49,170 bases of DNA from Xanthobacter autotrophicus (GTDB lineage: Bacteria; Pseudomonadota; Alphaproteobacteria; Rhizobiales; Xanthobacteraceae), in NCBI RefSeq assembly GCF_005871085.1, contig NZ_VAUP01000012.1, positions 1 through 49,170 of the forward strand, in the 5' to 3' direction. Under the pieces are notes generated by a model. That model was not told the origin of the DNA and did no database searches. It worked only from the letters and a program-made list of their open reading frames with translations. The position numbers were made by a program, and so were the translations under genes. Positions 8,182 to 19,825 of this stretch are shown piece after piece (positions within the stretch are counted from its first letter, which is position 1; each line of letters opens with the position of its first letter).

Positions 8182-10248
8182 TCACCCCACCGCGCGGCGC
8201 ACCGCCTCGGCCACCTTCTCGACGGTGAAGCCGAACAGGGGCCACAAATCCTTCTCTGGGGCGGATTCGCCGAAGCGGTCGATGCCGATGACGGTCACGC
8301 CCTCCTCGCGGGTTCCGGTGAGGCCGCGCCAGCCGCGGGTGACGCCCGCTTCCACCGCCACCACCGGCACGCCCTTCGGGAACAGCGCCGCGCGCTCGGT
8401 CTCCGTCAATGCCTCGAACCGCTCGCGGCAGGGCATGGAGACGATGCGGGTGGCGATGCCCGCCGTGTCCAGCGCCTCGGCCGCCGCCACCGCCAGCTTC
8501 ACCTCGGAGCCGGTGGCGACGAGGATGGCGCGGGCCACCCCCTCGCTCTCGTGCAGCACGTAGCCGCCGCCGGAAATCGCCGCCACCTGTGCCTCCGAGC
8601 GCGGCCACACCGGCAGGTTCTGGCGCGACAGGATGAGGGCGGAGGGGCCGTCGGTGCGGGTGAGGGCCGCATGCCAGGCGGTGAGCGTCTCCACCGTGTC
8701 GCAGGGCCGCCACACGTCGAGGTTGGGGATGAGGCGCAGGCTTTCCACATGCTCCACCGGCTGGTGGGTGGGGCCGTCCTCGCCGAGGCCGATGGAATCG
8801 TGGGTGAGGATGTAGATCACCCGCTGGCCCATGAGCGCGCTCATGCGCATGGCGTTGCGGGCGTAGTCCGAGAACACCAGGAAGGTGGCGACGAACGGGA
8901 TGAAGCCGCCGTGCAAAGCGATGCCGTTGGCGATGGCCGACATGCCGAACTCGCGCACGCCGAAATAGATCTGGTTGCCGGCCGGGTCCCGCGTCACCGG
9001 CACCGCGCCGGGGAAGGTGGTGAGGTTGGAATGGGCGAGGTCCGCCGAGCCGCCGAGAAATTCCGGCACCGCCGGGGCGAGCGCGGCGAGGGCCTGCTGG
9101 CTCGCCTTGCGGGTGGCCACGGTCTCGGCCTTCTCCAGGGTGGTCTTCAGCGCCGCCGCATAGGTGTCGGCGAACACCGGGGAGAGGTCACCCTTCAGGC
9201 GGCGACGGAACTCGGCCGCCTCCTTGGGATAGGCGCGGGCATAGGCCTCCATGCGGGCCTCCCACGCCTGCTGGCGCGCGGCGCCCGCCTTGCGGGCATC
9301 CCACTGGGCATAGATGTCGTCCGGGATCTCGAAGGGCGCATAATCCCAGCCCATGGCGGCGCGGGTGCGGGCGATCTCGTCCGGGCCGAGCGGGGCGCCG
9401 TGGGTGTCCTGGTGGCCCTGCTTGGTGGGCGCGCCGCGGCCGATGACTGTCTTGCAGCAGATGAGGGAAGGCTTGCCCTGCGCCAGCGCGGCCTCGGTGG
9501 CGGCGCGCACGGCGGCGGGATCGTGCCCGTCCACGTTGCGCACCACGTGCCAGCCATAGGCCTCGAAGCGGGCCGGGGTGTCGTCGGCGAACCATTCCTC
9601 CACCTTGCCATCGATGGAGATGCCGTTGTCGTCATAATAGGCGACGAGCTTGCCGAGGCCGAGCCGGCCGGCGAGCGAGCAGGCTTCGTGGCTCACGCCC
9701 TCCATCAGGCAGCCGTCGCCGAGGAAGACGAAGGTGCGATGATCGACGATCGCAAGGCCCGGCCGGTTGAACTGGGCGGCCAGCGTCTTCTCGGCGAGCG
9801 CCATGCCCACCGCATTGGCGAGGCCCTGGCCCAGCGGGCCGGTGGTGGTCTCCACGCCCGGCGTCATGCCGTATTCGGGATGGCCGGGGGTGCGCGAATG
9901 CACCTGCCGGAATCGCTTCAGCTCCGCCACCGGCAGGTCGTAGCCGGTGAGATGGAGCAGCGCGTAGATCAGCATGGAGCCGTGCCCGTTGGAGAGCACG
10001 AAGCGGTCGCGGTCGGGCCAGGACGGATCGGCGGGATTGTGGCGCAGGTGCTCGCGCCACACCACGGCGGAGATGTCCGCCATGCCCAGCGGCGCGCCGG
10101 GATGGCCGGATTTCGCCTGCTCCACGCCATCCATGGCGAGCGCGCGCAGGGCCGCCGTCACCGGCCAGGCGAGGGAGCCGGGGCTGCGGTCCAGCGTCGG
10201 GACGGCGTCTGCCGTGGTGGCCTGTGTGGTTCTGGCGTGAGCAGTCAT
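8182..10248 (-). CDS. cbbT: Transketolase of the Calvin cycle
   Basis: A 688-residue thiamine-diphosphate enzyme that moves two-carbon units among sugar phosphates during ribulose bisphosphate regeneration. GHPGAPLG is at residues 48-55. The thiamine-diphosphate motif starts GDGCLMEG at 177-184 and ends with DDNGISID near 206-213. The central pyrimidine-domain block [12 protein letters not shown] and the C-terminal domain are also present. The frame is open to 10449, but the ATG at 10248 follows AAGGGAGACGAGCC, a good ribosome site, and gives the normal length. The gene sits between cbbP and cbbA, with REP-like sequence on both sides. Confidence 0.95.
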   Translation of the reverse strand: MTAHARTTQATTADAVPTLDRSPGSLAWPVTAALRALAMDGVEQAKSGHPGAPLGMADISAVVWREHLRHNPADPSWPDRDRFVLSNGHGSMLIYALLHLTGYDLPVAELKRFRQVHSRTPGHPEYGMTPGVETTTGPLGQGLANAVGMALAEKTLAAQFNRPGLAIVDHRTFVFLGDGCLMEGVSHEACSLAGRLGLGKLVAYYDDNGISIDGKVEEWFADDTPARFEAYGWHVVRNVDGHDPAAVRAATEAALAQGKPSLICCKTVIGRGAPTKQGHQDTHGAPLGPDEIARTRAAMGWDYAPFEIPDDIYAQWDARKAGAARQQAWEARMEAYARAYPKEAAEFRRRLKGDLSPVFADTYAAALKTTLEKAETVATRKASQQALAALAPAVPEFLGGSADLAHSNLTTFPGAVPVTRDPAGNQIYFGVREFGMSAIANGIALHGGFIPFVATFLVFSDYARNAMRMSALMGQRVIYILTHDSIGLGEDGPTHQPVEHVESLRLIPNLDVWRPCDTVETLTAWHAALTRTDGPSALILSRQNLPVWPRSEAQVAAISGGGYVLHESEGVARAILVATGSEVKLAVAAAEALDTAGIATRIVSMPCRERFEALTETERAALFPKGVPVVAVEAGVTRGWRGLTGTREEGVTVIGIDRFGESAPEKDLWPLFGFTVEKVAEAVRRAVG

Positions 10249-10540
10249 GGCTCGTCTCCCTTCAACCTTCATTGCCCCTTCGCGGTCGTCCCGCCTTCCC
10301 CGGCGCGGGGGAGGGGTGGGGAAGGGGGGTGCCATGGCCATAGGTCCGGGATCGCGAAGGTGGCGGCACCAGACCCCCTCGCGTGTCTCCCCTGCGCGGG
10401 GAGGGAAATCGTGTCGCCGCAAAAGGGAGGCGGGGAGGGCGGCAGCCACGCGTCCGAAACACCCCTAAGGCTGGGCTCCCGGACGTGCCGCCCTCCCCCT
10501 CACCCTTCCCCCGGCGCGGGGAAGGGGAAGCGTGCGCGCC
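10249..10540. repeat. cbbP-cbbT gap filled with REP-like palindromes
   Basis: At least three G/C-rich palindromic units occur in this 292-base gap. 10293-10330 contains TTCCCCGGCGCGGGGGAGG. About 10388-10412 contains CTCCCCTGCGCGGGGAGGG. 10489-10530 contains CTTCCCCCGGCGCGGGGAAG. They are separated by non-repeated spacers. No gene is visible here. This is the longest gap inside the operon and could slow transcription or protect the upstream message. Confidence 0.72.
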
Positions 10541-11416
10541 TCAGCCGGCGCGGCGTTTCCTGTCGATCAGCTTCATGATCAGCGGCGTCAGCAGCAGCTG
10601 CATGGCGAGATCCTGCTTGTTGCCGGGGATGACGATGGAGTTCGCCCGCGACATGAAGCTGTCGTGGATCATCGACAGCAGGTAGGGGAAATCGATGCCG
10701 TGGGGATCGCGGAAGCGGATCACGACCATCGATTCGTCCGGCGTCGGGATCCAGCGCGCGGCGAACGGGTTGGAGGTGTCCACCGTCGGCACGCGCTGGA
10801 AGTTGATGTCGGTCTCGGTGAATTGCGGGCAGATGTAGCGCACGTAATCGGGCATGCGCCGCAGGATGGTGTCCGTGACATCTTCCGTGGAATAGCCGCG
10901 GGTCGACTTGTCGCGATGGATCTTCTGGATCCATTCAAGATTGATCACCGGCACCACGCCGATCTTCAGGTCGGCATGTTGGGCCAGGTTGATGTCATCG
11001 GTCACCACCGCGCCGTGCAGGCCTTCATAGAACAGAAGATCGGTGCCGCCTTCCACGTCTTCCCACTGGGTGAAGCGGCCGGGTTCGGTGCCGTAGAGCT
11101 TGGCCTCCTCCGCGTCGTGCACATAGTGCCGGGCGCGGCCGGAGCCGGTGGCGCCATAATCCTTGAACAGGGTGCCCAGCTCGTCGAGCAGGTTGGTGTC
11201 GGGCGAGAAGTGGCTGAAATGGCGGTTGCCCTTGGCGGCCTCGGCGGCCATCAGCTCGCGCATTTCCAGGCGGTCGTAGCGATGGAAGGCGTCGCCTTCC
11301 ACATAGGCGGCCTTGACCCCTTCGCGGCGGAAGATCTGGTCGAAGGTCCGCTTCACGGAGGTCGTTCCGGCGCCCGACGAACCGGTGACGACGATGATGG
11401 GATGCTTGATGGACAT
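10541..11416 (-). CDS. cbbP: Phosphoribulokinase
   Basis: This 291-residue kinase phosphorylates ribulose 5-phosphate to ribulose 1,5-bisphosphate, the RuBisCO substrate. The nucleotide-binding loop GSSGAGTTS is at residues 12-20. EGDAFHRYDR (with the catalytic Asp), FYEGLHGAV and WIQKIHRDK are hallmarks of the bacterial octameric type. Length is normal for that type. The ATG at 11416 is used; the frame continues upstream into cbbF only as non-homologous sequence. cbbF ends 35 bases before it, so the two are co-transcribed. Confidence 0.96.
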   Translation of the reverse strand: MSIKHPIIVVTGSSGAGTTSVKRTFDQIFRREGVKAAYVEGDAFHRYDRLEMRELMAAEAAKGNRHFSHFSPDTNLLDELGTLFKDYGATGSGRARHYVHDAEEAKLYGTEPGRFTQWEDVEGGTDLLFYEGLHGAVVTDDINLAQHADLKIGVVPVINLEWIQKIHRDKSTRGYSTEDVTDTILRRMPDYVRYICPQFTETDINFQRVPTVDTSNPFAARWIPTPDESMVVIRFRDPHGIDFPYLLSMIHDSFMSRANSIVIPGNKQDLAMQLLLTPLIMKLIDRKRRAG

Positions 11417-11451
11417 GGAATGCTCGGCTCTTTGTGTCTGGGCTGCCGGGA

Positions 11452-12516
11452 TCAGATGAACAGGCCGCGCCGCGCGAACAGCGGCGAGCGCTCGCCGTGG
11501 CCGGAGGGCTCCAGGTGATAGCGGGCGGCGCGGGTCACCTCGTCGCGCGAGCCGAAGATGAAGGGCACGCGCTGGTGCAGGCTGGTGGCCGACAGGTCGA
11601 GGATGGAGCCGCGCCCGTCGATGGCAGCGCCCTGGGCCTGTTCCATCAGGAAGGCCACCGGGAAGGCTTCGTAGAGCAGGCGCAGGCGGCCGTGGGTGTA
11701 GCCCTTGCGGCTGTCGCCGGGATACAGATAGATGCCGCCGCGCTGGAAGATGCGGTGCGCGTCCGCCACCATGGACGCCACCCAGCGCATGTTGAAGTCG
11801 CGCTCGCGCGGGCCCTTCTTGCCGGCCAGGCAATCGTCCACATAGGCGCGGATCGGATCGTCCCAGTGGTGGTAGTTCGACATGTTGATGGCGAACTCGG
11901 CCGCGCCTTCCTTCACCCGCACCGCCGCGTTCACGAGGCGGAAGGTGCCGTCCTTGTCGAGGGCGAAATGCCAGGCGCCGGCGCCCACCGTGAGCATGAG
12001 AGCCGTGTGCGGCCCGTAGATCACATAGCCGCCGGCGAGCATGTCGCGCCCGTTCTGCAGGAAGGCGGTGACGCTCGCGGCGTCGGTGCCGTCCTGGTGC
12101 GGGAACACGGCGAAGATGGTGCCCACCGAGATGCAAGTGTCGATGTTGGACGAGCCGTCCAGCGGGTCGATGGCCACCAGCAGCGGGGCTGCGGGATCGA
12201 GCAGCACCGGCGCGTCATTCTCCTCGGAGGCGACGGCGGCCACCGGGGCCTTGCGCAGGGCGTCGATGACCATGTCGTTGGAGATGATGTCGAGCGCCTT
12301 CTGGCCCTCGCCGGCTTCGCCGGATGAGAGGGTGCGCGCGAGGTCGCCGGCGAGCGGCCCCTCGGCGATGGCGCGGGCGAGCTGGATCGTGCCTGCGGCA
12401 AGAGCCGTGAGGGTCGTGGCGACATCGCGGCGGCGGGCGTCCTCGCCCGCCCATTCCTCGAGCGCGCTGGCAAGCGTGATTCCGGGCGCGGCGGCGCGAT
12501 GATCGGCGGTTGGCAT
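11452..12516 (-). CDS. cbbF: Fructose-1,6-/sedoheptulose-1,7-bisphosphatase, class I
   Basis: A 354-residue metal-dependent phosphatase of the class I FBPase family. It removes the 1-phosphate of fructose or sedoheptulose bisphosphate in the regeneration phase. The metal site DPLDGSSN is at residues 117-124, preceded by SEEN (98-101). Substrate-binding blocks [18 protein letters not shown] and [20 protein letters not shown] follow. I use the ATG at 12516 because GGGAGACG precedes it. The upstream gap to cbbX (190 bases) has two hairpins. In autotrophs the operon copy often handles both substrates; that is inference here. Confidence 0.95.
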   Translation of the reverse strand: MPTADHRAAAPGITLASALEEWAGEDARRRDVATTLTALAAGTIQLARAIAEGPLAGDLARTLSSGEAGEGQKALDIISNDMVIDALRKAPVAAVASEENDAPVLLDPAAPLLVAIDPLDGSSNIDTCISVGTIFAVFPHQDGTDAASVTAFLQNGRDMLAGGYVIYGPHTALMLTVGAGAWHFALDKDGTFRLVNAAVRVKEGAAEFAINMSNYHHWDDPIRAYVDDCLAGKKGPRERDFNMRWVASMVADAHRIFQRGGIYLYPGDSRKGYTHGRLRLLYEAFPVAFLMEQAQGAAIDGRGSILDLSATSLHQRVPFIFGSRDEVTRAARYHLEPSGHGERSPLFARRGLFI

Positions 12517-12660
12517 GGCGGTCGTCTCCCTCGAGCCCGCCCGAGCGCGATTGCTGCGCAACCGGATCGCCAGACGGTCTCATTCCTTGGTTCTGGAGGC
12601 GGATTCACCGATCAGGCCGTGACAGCATGACCGGATCCGGCTCCAAGGGTCCTCTCCGCG

Positions 12661-12720
12661 CGGCCCGTTCGGCGGGCCGTCATCGGTGTTTTTGGTCCCG
12701 CAGCGTCTATTCGCTGCGGG
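12661..12720 (-). promoter_or_regulatory. Two hairpins at the cbbX 3' end and in the cbbX-cbbF gap
   Basis: 12697-12720 is a perfect 9-bp stem (CCCGCAGCG / CGCTGCGGG) with a six-base loop that contains the cbbX stop codon. 12661-12679 is a perfect 7-bp stem (CGGCCCG / CGGGCCG) with loop TTCGG. No T-tract follows either in the direction of transcription, so they are not ordinary intrinsic terminators. Protection of the cbbLSX message from 3' decay, or RNA processing, is a reasonable inference. Confidence 0.6.
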
Positions 12721-13660
12721 GCTTGTAGTCGGGGGCGTCGATGCCCCCCGAGAAGACACGGCTGGCGCGCACATCGCCTTCGGTGATGGTCGAGAGCGCG
12801 GCGCGGTCGGCGAGGCCCCCCTCCTCGAACAGGCGCAGCGACAGGCGCAGGCGCATGCGGTCGAGGGCGTTGCGGATGGACCGCGCATTGGCGAAATTGG
12901 GCTGCGCGCGGCGCTTGGAGACATATTCTTCCAGCGCCACCGCGGCCTCGGGACTGAAGGTGTAGTCGGCCGCCTCCGCCATGGTCCTGGCGATGGAGAC
13001 CAGCTCGGCATCCTCGTAGTCGGGGAAGTCGATGTGGTGGGCGATGCGCGAGCGGAAGCCGGGATTGCTCTCGAAGAAGCGATCCATGCGGTCCTTGTAG
13101 CCGGCGAGGATCACGACCAGATCGTCCCGCTGGTTTTCCATGACCTGGAGCAGGATCTCGATGGCTTCCTGACCGTAATCCCGCTCGTTCTCGGGCCGGT
13201 ACAGATAATAAGCCTCGTCTATGAAGAGGACTCCGCCCATGGCTTTCTTAAGAATCTCTTTTGTTTTCGGTGCCGTGTGGCCGATATATTGACCCACAAG
13301 ATCATCCCGCGTCACCGAGACAAGATGACCGCGTCGCACATATCCCAGGCGATGGAGGATCTGCGCCATCTTGAGGGCGACGGTGGTCTTGCCGGTGCCG
13401 GGATTGCCGGTGAAGGCCATGTGCAGGGTCGGCGCGCCGGAGGTCAGGCCCAGCGTTTCGCGGGCGCGGCCGATGACCAGGTGAGCCGCGATCTCGCGGA
13501 TGCGGCGCTTGACCGGCTTCAGGCCGATGAGATCGGCCTCGAGTTCGGCCAGGAATTCAGGGACTTCGCTCTCGATGAAGAGAGAGCCGAGGTCGAGCTT
13601 GCCCTCGGCGGCCTCAGCCGGCAACGCGGCGGACGGTGCGGAAAAGGCTGTGTTGAGCAT
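12707..13660 (-). CDS. cbbX: Red-type RuBisCO activase CbbX (AAA+ ATPase)
   Basis: A 317-residue AAA+ ATPase. Walker [10 protein letters not shown] lies at residues 85-93 and Walker B VLFIDEA at 144-150. A pore-loop YIGHTA (125-130) is expected to pull on the RuBisCO large-subunit C-terminus. CbbX rings remodel inhibited form I red-type RuBisCO using ATP and are stimulated by ribulose bisphosphate. Its position right after cbbS is the normal arrangement for form IC operons. The ATG at 13660 follows CCGAGG. A weak hairpin (13683-13703) lies in the 74-base cbbS-cbbX gap, and a strong one covers the stop codon. Confidence 0.96.
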   Translation of the reverse strand: MLNTAFSAPSAALPAEAAEGKLDLGSLFIESEVPEFLAELEADLIGLKPVKRRIREIAAHLVIGRARETLGLTSGAPTLHMAFTGNPGTGKTTVALKMAQILHRLGYVRRGHLVSVTRDDLVGQYIGHTAPKTKEILKKAMGGVLFIDEAYYLYRPENERDYGQEAIEILLQVMENQRDDLVVILAGYKDRMDRFFESNPGFRSRIAHHIDFPDYEDAELVSIARTMAEAADYTFSPEAAVALEEYVSKRRAQPNFANARSIRNALDRMRLRLSLRLFEEGGLADRAALSTITEGDVRASRVFSGGIDAPDYKPRSE

Positions 13661-13734
13661 CGCTCGAACCTCGGCTTAAGTTGCGCGGTGGGAACGGCCG
13701 CGCTAGTGAAGCGATAAGGCGTCAGATGGCGGGA

Positions 13735-14136
13735 TCAGCCGGCGGAATACTGCCGGTGCTGCATGGCGTAGCGCTGGGTGCGGCCGGGGCCTTCGGTGCG
13801 CTCCAGGCGGAAGCCGTCTTCCACCGGCGGGCGCTGGACGATGAACGACAGGCGCACGGTCTCCCAGCCGCGGGTGGAGTCGAAGGCGTTGACCCGCACA
13901 TAGCGCGTGGGGAAGGTATTGCGGCAGCCGTCGATCTCGCCGACGACGCCGGCGGCGTCGCGCAGGTCGAACATGGGCGGGCCCCACATTTCCCAATAGG
14001 TGTTGCGCGGGTGCGGGTCGTCCGTGTGTTCCACCGAGACCGCCCAGCCCTGGTCCAGGCAATATTGCACCTGGGCGCGGACCTGGGCCGGGGTGAGATC
14101 CGGCAGGAAGGAGAAGGTGCCTTGGGTGATGCGCAT
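13735..14136 (-). CDS. cbbS: RuBisCO small subunit, form IC
   Basis: A 133-residue small subunit. It starts [15 protein letters not shown] and has the core [21 protein letters not shown] and [11 protein letters not shown], typical of the red-type proteobacterial branch. That branch carries a C-terminal extension (here after FIVQRPP) that forms a beta hairpin in the central channel of the hexadecamer. The ATG at 14136 is preceded by GAGGAGAGGAATC. The gap to the large-subunit stop is 11 bases, so the genes are tightly coupled. Confidence 0.96.
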   Translation of the reverse strand: MRITQGTFSFLPDLTPAQVRAQVQYCLDQGWAVSVEHTDDPHPRNTYWEMWGPPMFDLRDAAGVVGEIDGCRNTFPTRYVRVNAFDSTRGWETVRLSFIVQRPPVEDGFRLERTEGPGRTQRYAMQHRQYSAG

Positions 14137-14147
14137 GATTCCTCTCC

Positions 14148-15709
<1,562 letters not shown>

Positions 15710-16669
15710 ATGGCCTCCCATTGGACCCTGAAGCAGCTGCGGCTGGTGGCCCTCGCCGCCGCCTCCGGCTCCTACGCCAAGGCCGCGCAGGACATGGGTT
15801 TGAGCCCGCCGGCGGTGACCGCCCAGATGAAGGCGCTGGAGGAGGATCTCGGCGTGCCGGTGTTTGAGCGGGTGGATGGCCGGCTGCGACCGACCGCCGC
15901 TGGCGCGGAACTTCTGGCCGCCCAGCAGCGCATCGCCCACGCCCTCCAGGAGGCGGAGCGGGCGATCGCGGCGCTCAAAAGCCCCGACCGCGGCTCGGTG
16001 GTGGTGGGGGTGGTGTCCACCGCCAAATATTTCGCGCCCATGGCGCTGGCGGCGTTCCGCAAGCGCCGGCCCGAGATCGAGCTGAAGCTCATGATCGGCA
16101 ACCGGGAGGAAATCATCTCCGGCCTCATGAGCCTCGATTTCGACGTGGGCATCATGGGTCGCCCCCCGGCGGAGCTGGAGGCGGAAACCCAGATCCTCGG
16201 CGACCACCCCCATGTGGTCATCGCCCCGCCCGAGCACCGCCTCATCGGCCGCCGCCTCTCGCCCACGGATCTGGCCAGGGAGCCGCTGCTGGTGCGCGAG
16301 CGCGGATCGGGCACCCGCATCCTCATGGAGCGGGTGTTCGAGGAGGCGGGCGTCGCCCAGCCGGCCATCGCCATGGAGATCGGCTCCAACGAGACCATCA
16401 AGCAGGCGGTGATGGCGGGGCTGGGCCTGTCCTTCATTTCCGCCCATACGGTGGCGGCCGAGGTGGCGGACGGGCGCCTTAAGGTGCTGGAGGTGCAGGG
16501 CCTGCCGGTGGTACGTCAGTGGCTGGTGGTGCGGGCCAAGGAGAAGCGCCTGTTGCCGGCGGGCCGGGCGCTGCTGGATTTCCTCGCCCGCGAGGGCGGC
16601 AGCTTCCTGCCGCAGATGCCGGAAGGCGAGGGCGGCCGCTGCTTTCTGCCGCAGAAGCCGGCGGCGTGA
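15710..16669 (+). CDS. cbbR: LysR-type regulator of the Calvin cycle operon
   Basis: A 319-residue LysR-type protein. The N-terminal helix-turn-helix (LRLVALAAASGSYAKAAQDM, then LSPPAVTAQMKALEEDLG) covers residues 10-50. A linker helix and the effector-binding domain follow from about residue 95 (VVVGVVSTAKYFAPMALAAF). The divergent position next to cbbL and the similarity in layout identify it as CbbR, the NADPH-sensing activator known from Xanthobacter. The C-terminus has an extra Gly/Glu-rich and Phe-Leu-Pro-Gln tail. The ATG at 15710 overlaps the end of a palindromic operator-like site, in keeping with self-regulation. It ends convergently 18 bases from the b561 gene. Confidence 0.95.
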   Translation: MASHWTLKQLRLVALAAASGSYAKAAQDMGLSPPAVTAQMKALEEDLGVPVFERVDGRLRPTAAGAELLAAQQRIAHALQEAERAIAALKSPDRGSVVVGVVSTAKYFAPMALAAFRKRRPEIELKLMIGNREEIISGLMSLDFDVGIMGRPPAELEAETQILGDHPHVVIAPPEHRLIGRRLSPTDLAREPLLVRERGSGTRILMERVFEEAGVAQPAIAMEIGSNETIKQAVMAGLGLSFISAHTVAAEVADGRLKVLEVQGLPVVRQWLVVRAKEKRLLPAGRALLDFLAREGGSFLPQMPEGEGGRCFLPQKPAA

Positions 16670-16687
16670 GTGCAACGGTGAGGGGCC

Positions 16688-17260
16688 TCAAGGAGCCATG
16701 CGGCGCAGGGTATCGTCGCGATTGACCAGCGCGTGCCTTGCCGCCCCCGCCACGTGCAGCGCGACGAGGCCGATGAGGGCGAAGGCGAGGATCTCGTGGG
16801 CGGTGCTGAGCAGCGCGTAGGCGCGGGCATCCGGCGCGATGAGATCGGGCAGCGCCACCGGCCCCAGCACCGGCAGCGGCACCAACAACGGCAGGTGCAG
16901 GGGCGATGCGGAGGTGGCGAGCCATCCGGTCACCGGCATGGCGAGCATGAGGACGTAGAGCCCGCCATGGGCTGCGCGGGCGGCACGTCCCTGCCATCCC
17001 GCCAGCGCGGCTGGGGCTTGTGTGGCGCCGCGAGCGACGAGCCGGGGCAGCCACAGGGCCAGCACCAGCAGGCCGATCCATTTGTGCCACTGGTAGAGCG
17101 TGAAGCTGGTGGCGAGATCGAACGCCCCACCCAGCGTGCCCTGCGTCATCACGAAGCCGAGGGCGAGCAGCGTGAGCACCAGGCCAGCCATGGTCCAGTG
17201 CAGCAGCCGCACCGGCCCGCTCCAGCGCGCCGGCCGGGTCGCCTCCGGAGCCTTCCTCAC
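16688..17260 (-). CDS. Cytochrome b561 family protein
   Basis: A 190-residue membrane protein with four predicted spans. His21 (LLHW), His59 (QWHKWIG), His155 and His169 (ALHVAG) are placed to bind two b-type hemes, as in prokaryotic cytochrome b561 (YceJ/CybB type). It is likely an inner-membrane electron carrier. Its start overlaps the yceI-like stop by four bases (ATGA), so the two are translationally coupled. The pair b561-YceI is widespread, and a role in moving electrons to or from an isoprenoid quinone in the periplasm is often proposed. Confidence 0.9.
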   Translation of the reverse strand: MRKAPEATRPARWSGPVRLLHWTMAGLVLTLLALGFVMTQGTLGGAFDLATSFTLYQWHKWIGLLVLALWLPRLVARGATQAPAALAGWQGRAARAAHGGLYVLMLAMPVTGWLATSASPLHLPLLVPLPVLGPVALPDLIAPDARAYALLSTAHEILAFALIGLVALHVAGAARHALVNRDDTLRRMAP

Positions 17261-17820
17261 TGGGCGAGCGCCAGGGTGGAAACGGTGATGGTCACCGTGT
17301 CCGACACCAAGGGCAGGCCGCCGGTCATGCCGAAATCGGAGCGCCTGATTTCCCCTTGGGCCACCAGCCGGAAGGCGGTGCCCTCGGGCGTCACGGTCAC
17401 GCGGAAGGTCTCGGGGCGGGTGACGCCGAGCAGCGAGAGGTTGCCGGCCAGTTCCACCGTGCGGTCGTTCATCTGGCGCACCGTGGTGGAGTGGAAGGCG
17501 ATGCCCGGGTGATGGGCGGTGTCGAGGAAGCCGGCGCCCCGGACATAATCGTCGAGCAGCGGCGCGTGGGTGTCGATGGAGGCGGCCGCCACGTCAAAGG
17601 CCACCTGGCTCTTCGCCGGGGCTGCCGCATCAATGGCGACGCTGGCGTTGAAGCGATGGAACTCGCCCCTCGTCACCGGATAGCCCTTGGCGCCGATGGC
17701 GAAGTCGATATGGGTCTGGCCGGTTTCGACGCGATAGGCTGCGGCTGCGGCCGGGCTCAGCGGGGCGAGGGCAAGAGCGACAAGGCTTGCCGCGCACAGG
17801 ACGACGGAATTGCGGAGCAT
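17257..17820 (-). CDS. YceI-family periplasmic lipid-binding protein
   Basis: A 187-residue protein with a clear signal peptide (MLRNSVVLCAASLVALALA, cleavage probably near residue 28 after AAAA). The mature part starts YRVETGQTHIDFAIG and has the YceI lipocalin-like pattern, including FRVTVTPEGTAFRLVAQGEI and RSDFGM near the C-terminus. YceI folds bind isoprenoid chains such as polyprenyl phosphate or quinone. It is the first gene of a two-gene unit with cytochrome b561. The terminator of yidC lies between it and yidC, so it has its own promoter, probably within 17821-17890. Confidence 0.92.
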   Translation of the reverse strand: MLRNSVVLCAASLVALALAPLSPAAAAAYRVETGQTHIDFAIGAKGYPVTRGEFHRFNASVAIDAAAPAKSQVAFDVAAASIDTHAPLLDDYVRGAGFLDTAHHPGIAFHSTTVRQMNDRTVELAGNLSLLGVTRPETFRVTVTPEGTAFRLVAQGEIRRSDFGMTGGLPLVSDTVTITVSTLALAQ

Positions 17821-17883
17821 GGGAAAAGACTCCCGGGCGAAGGGGTGTGTCGCTCGGTACGCCGGGATATCGCGGGCGGATGG

Positions 17884-17928
17884 CGCAAAAGAAAAGGGAC
17901 GCCATCACACGAGGGTGAGCGTCCCTTT
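17884..17928 (-). terminator. Intrinsic terminator after yidC
   Basis: A perfect 10-bp stem AAAGGGACGC / GCGTCCCTTT (17893-17902 and 17919-17928). In the minus direction it is followed by TTTTCTTTT. A second perfect hairpin, CACGGGCG / CGCCCGTG, lies closer to yidC at 17949-17969 and may assist. Confidence 0.85.
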
Positions 17929-17986
17929 CGTCAACCTGCGGCGGTGGTCACGGGCGGGTATCGCCCGTGCCGGTCCGTTGTGGGCC

Positions 17987-19825
17987 TCAGCTTTTGGCCG
18001 GCTGCTTCTTTTTGAAGGCCGACTTGATGTTGTCCCACAATTCGATCTTCACGCCGTGGCGCTTCATGATCATGGCCTGCTGGCTGACCGAGAGCGTGTT
18101 GTTCCACGCCCAGTAGATCACCAGGCCGGCGGCGAAATGGGCCAGCATGAAGGTGAAGATGATGGGCATCCAGTTGAAGATCATCTGCTGGGTGGGGTCC
18201 GGCGGGGCCGGGTTCAGCTTCATCTGCACCCACATGGTGACGCCCATGATGATGGGCCAGGCGCCCAGCATGAGGTAGGAGCCGACCACCGGGACCGAGG
18301 ACGGGTCCCACGGAATGAGCCCGAACAGGTTGAAGATGGTGGTGGGGTCGGGCGCAGAGAGGTCGCGGATCCAGCCGAAGAACGGCGCGTGCCGCATCTC
18401 GATGGTCACGAACAGCACCTTGTACAGAGCGAAGAAGACCGGGATCTGGATCAGGATGGGCAGGCAGCCCGCCACCGGATTGATCTTCTCCTTCTTGTAC
18501 AGCTCCATCAGCGCCTGCTGCTGCTTCACCTTGTCCTCGGTGTAGCGCTCGCGGATGGCGGTCACTTCCGGCTGCACTGCCTTCATCTTCGCCATGGAGG
18601 CGTAGGATTTGTTGGCCAGGGGGAAGAACAGGCCCTTCAACGCCACCGTGATGATCAGGATGGCGACGCCGAAATTGCCCACCAGGCGATACAGCCAGTC
18701 GATGGCGAGGAACAGCGGCTTGGTGATGAAGTAGAACCAGCCCCAGTCGATGAGCAGGTCGAAGCGGTCGATGCCGTAGCGCGTCTTGTAGCCGTCCACC
18801 ACCTGCACCACCTTGGCGCCGGCGAACAGCTGGCCCTTGGCGGCGATGGTGCCGCCCGGCTCCACCGTGAGGGGAGCGGCCAGATAGTCGGCCTGGAAGG
18901 TCTGGGTGCCCGCGAAGGTGGAGGTGGAGAACTTGGCGTCCACCTTCACGCTCTGGTCGGGGATGACGGTGGCCGCCCAGTATTTGTCGGTGATGCCCAG
19001 CCAGCCGCCGGTGGCGGCGAAGGTGTGGGGCTTCTCCTTGTCCATCTTGGCGTAGGTGATTTCCTGCAGGCCGCTGTCGCCCAGCACTCCGATGAGGCCT
19101 TCGTGCAGGATGTAGAAGCCCTCGACCTTGGGCAGGCCATGGCGGGAGACGAGGGCGTAGGGATAGAGCGTGACCGCCGCGCCGGTCTTGTTCTCCACCT
19201 CGTCCTTCACCGCGAACATGTAATGGTCGTCGATGGTGTAGGTGCGGTGGAAGATCAGGCCCGCGCCGTTGTCCCAGCTGAGGGTCAGCGGGGTCTTCTC
19301 GGTCAGGGTGCCGCTGGCGGTCCACACCGTGTCGGGCCCCGGCACCTTGACTCCGGTGCCGGCAGCCGCGGTCCAGCCGAATTCCGCATAGAAGGGATGG
19401 GGCGCGCCGGAGGGGGACAGGAGCACGATGTTCGGGCTCTTGGGGTCCACCGTCTCGTGATATTCGGTGAGCAGCAGGTCGTCCACGCGGCCGCCCTTGA
19501 GCGCGATGGAGCCCTTCAGGCGCTGCGTCTCGATGGCGACACGGGGGGTCAGGGCGAGGGCTTCCTCGCGGGTCAGCGGTCGCGCCGGGACAGAGCTTCC
19601 CGCCTGCGGCACGCCAGCCGAGCCGGGGGCAGCCCCGGGGGTCGTGCCAGCGGTTGCGCCGGGGGTGGCGTTCGGCGCCTGCTGCTGCACCTCCTGGGCG
19701 ATGCGCTGCTGCTCGGCGGCCTGACGCTGGCGCTCGGCCTGTGGAATGCCGAAGAAGAACTGCCAGCCGATGAGGATCGCCAGCGACAAGCCGATGGCGA
19801 TGAACATGTTACGGTTGTCACTCAT
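17987..19825 (-). CDS. yidC: Membrane protein insertase YidC
   Basis: A 612-residue insertase with the long periplasmic domain of Gram-negative YidC. The first span is near residues 8-26 ([20 protein letters not shown]). A Pro/Ala/Gly-rich linker follows, then a beta-sandwich domain. The conserved core of spans starts near residue 380 ([19 protein letters not shown]) and contains the block [20 protein letters not shown]. It inserts and folds inner-membrane proteins with or without SecYEG. The ATG at 19825 follows GGAGGCCTTCCGGC and overlaps the rnpA stop by four bases. A terminator follows the gene. Confidence 0.97.
   Translation of the reverse strand: MSDNRNMFIAIGLSLAILIGWQFFFGIPQAERQRQAAEQQRIAQEVQQQAPNATPGATAGTTPGAAPGSAGVPQAGSSVPARPLTREEALALTPRVAIETQRLKGSIALKGGRVDDLLLTEYHETVDPKSPNIVLLSPSGAPHPFYAEFGWTAAAGTGVKVPGPDTVWTASGTLTEKTPLTLSWDNGAGLIFHRTYTIDDHYMFAVKDEVENKTGAAVTLYPYALVSRHGLPKVEGFYILHEGLIGVLGDSGLQEITYAKMDKEKPHTFAATGGWLGITDKYWAATVIPDQSVKVDAKFSTSTFAGTQTFQADYLAAPLTVEPGGTIAAKGQLFAGAKVVQVVDGYKTRYGIDRFDLLIDWGWFYFITKPLFLAIDWLYRLVGNFGVAILIITVALKGLFFPLANKSYASMAKMKAVQPEVTAIRERYTEDKVKQQQALMELYKKEKINPVAGCLPILIQIPVFFALYKVLFVTIEMRHAPFFGWIRDLSAPDPTTIFNLFGLIPWDPSSVPVVGSYLMLGAWPIIMGVTMWVQMKLNPAPPDPTQQMIFNWMPIIFTFMLAHFAAGLVIYWAWNNTLSVSQQAMIMKRHGVKIELWDNIKSAFKKKQPAKS

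Noticed and set aside
8104-10578. Plus-strand 824-codon open frame over cbbT
   Set aside because: Antisense of the transketolase gene; no ribosome site or domain.
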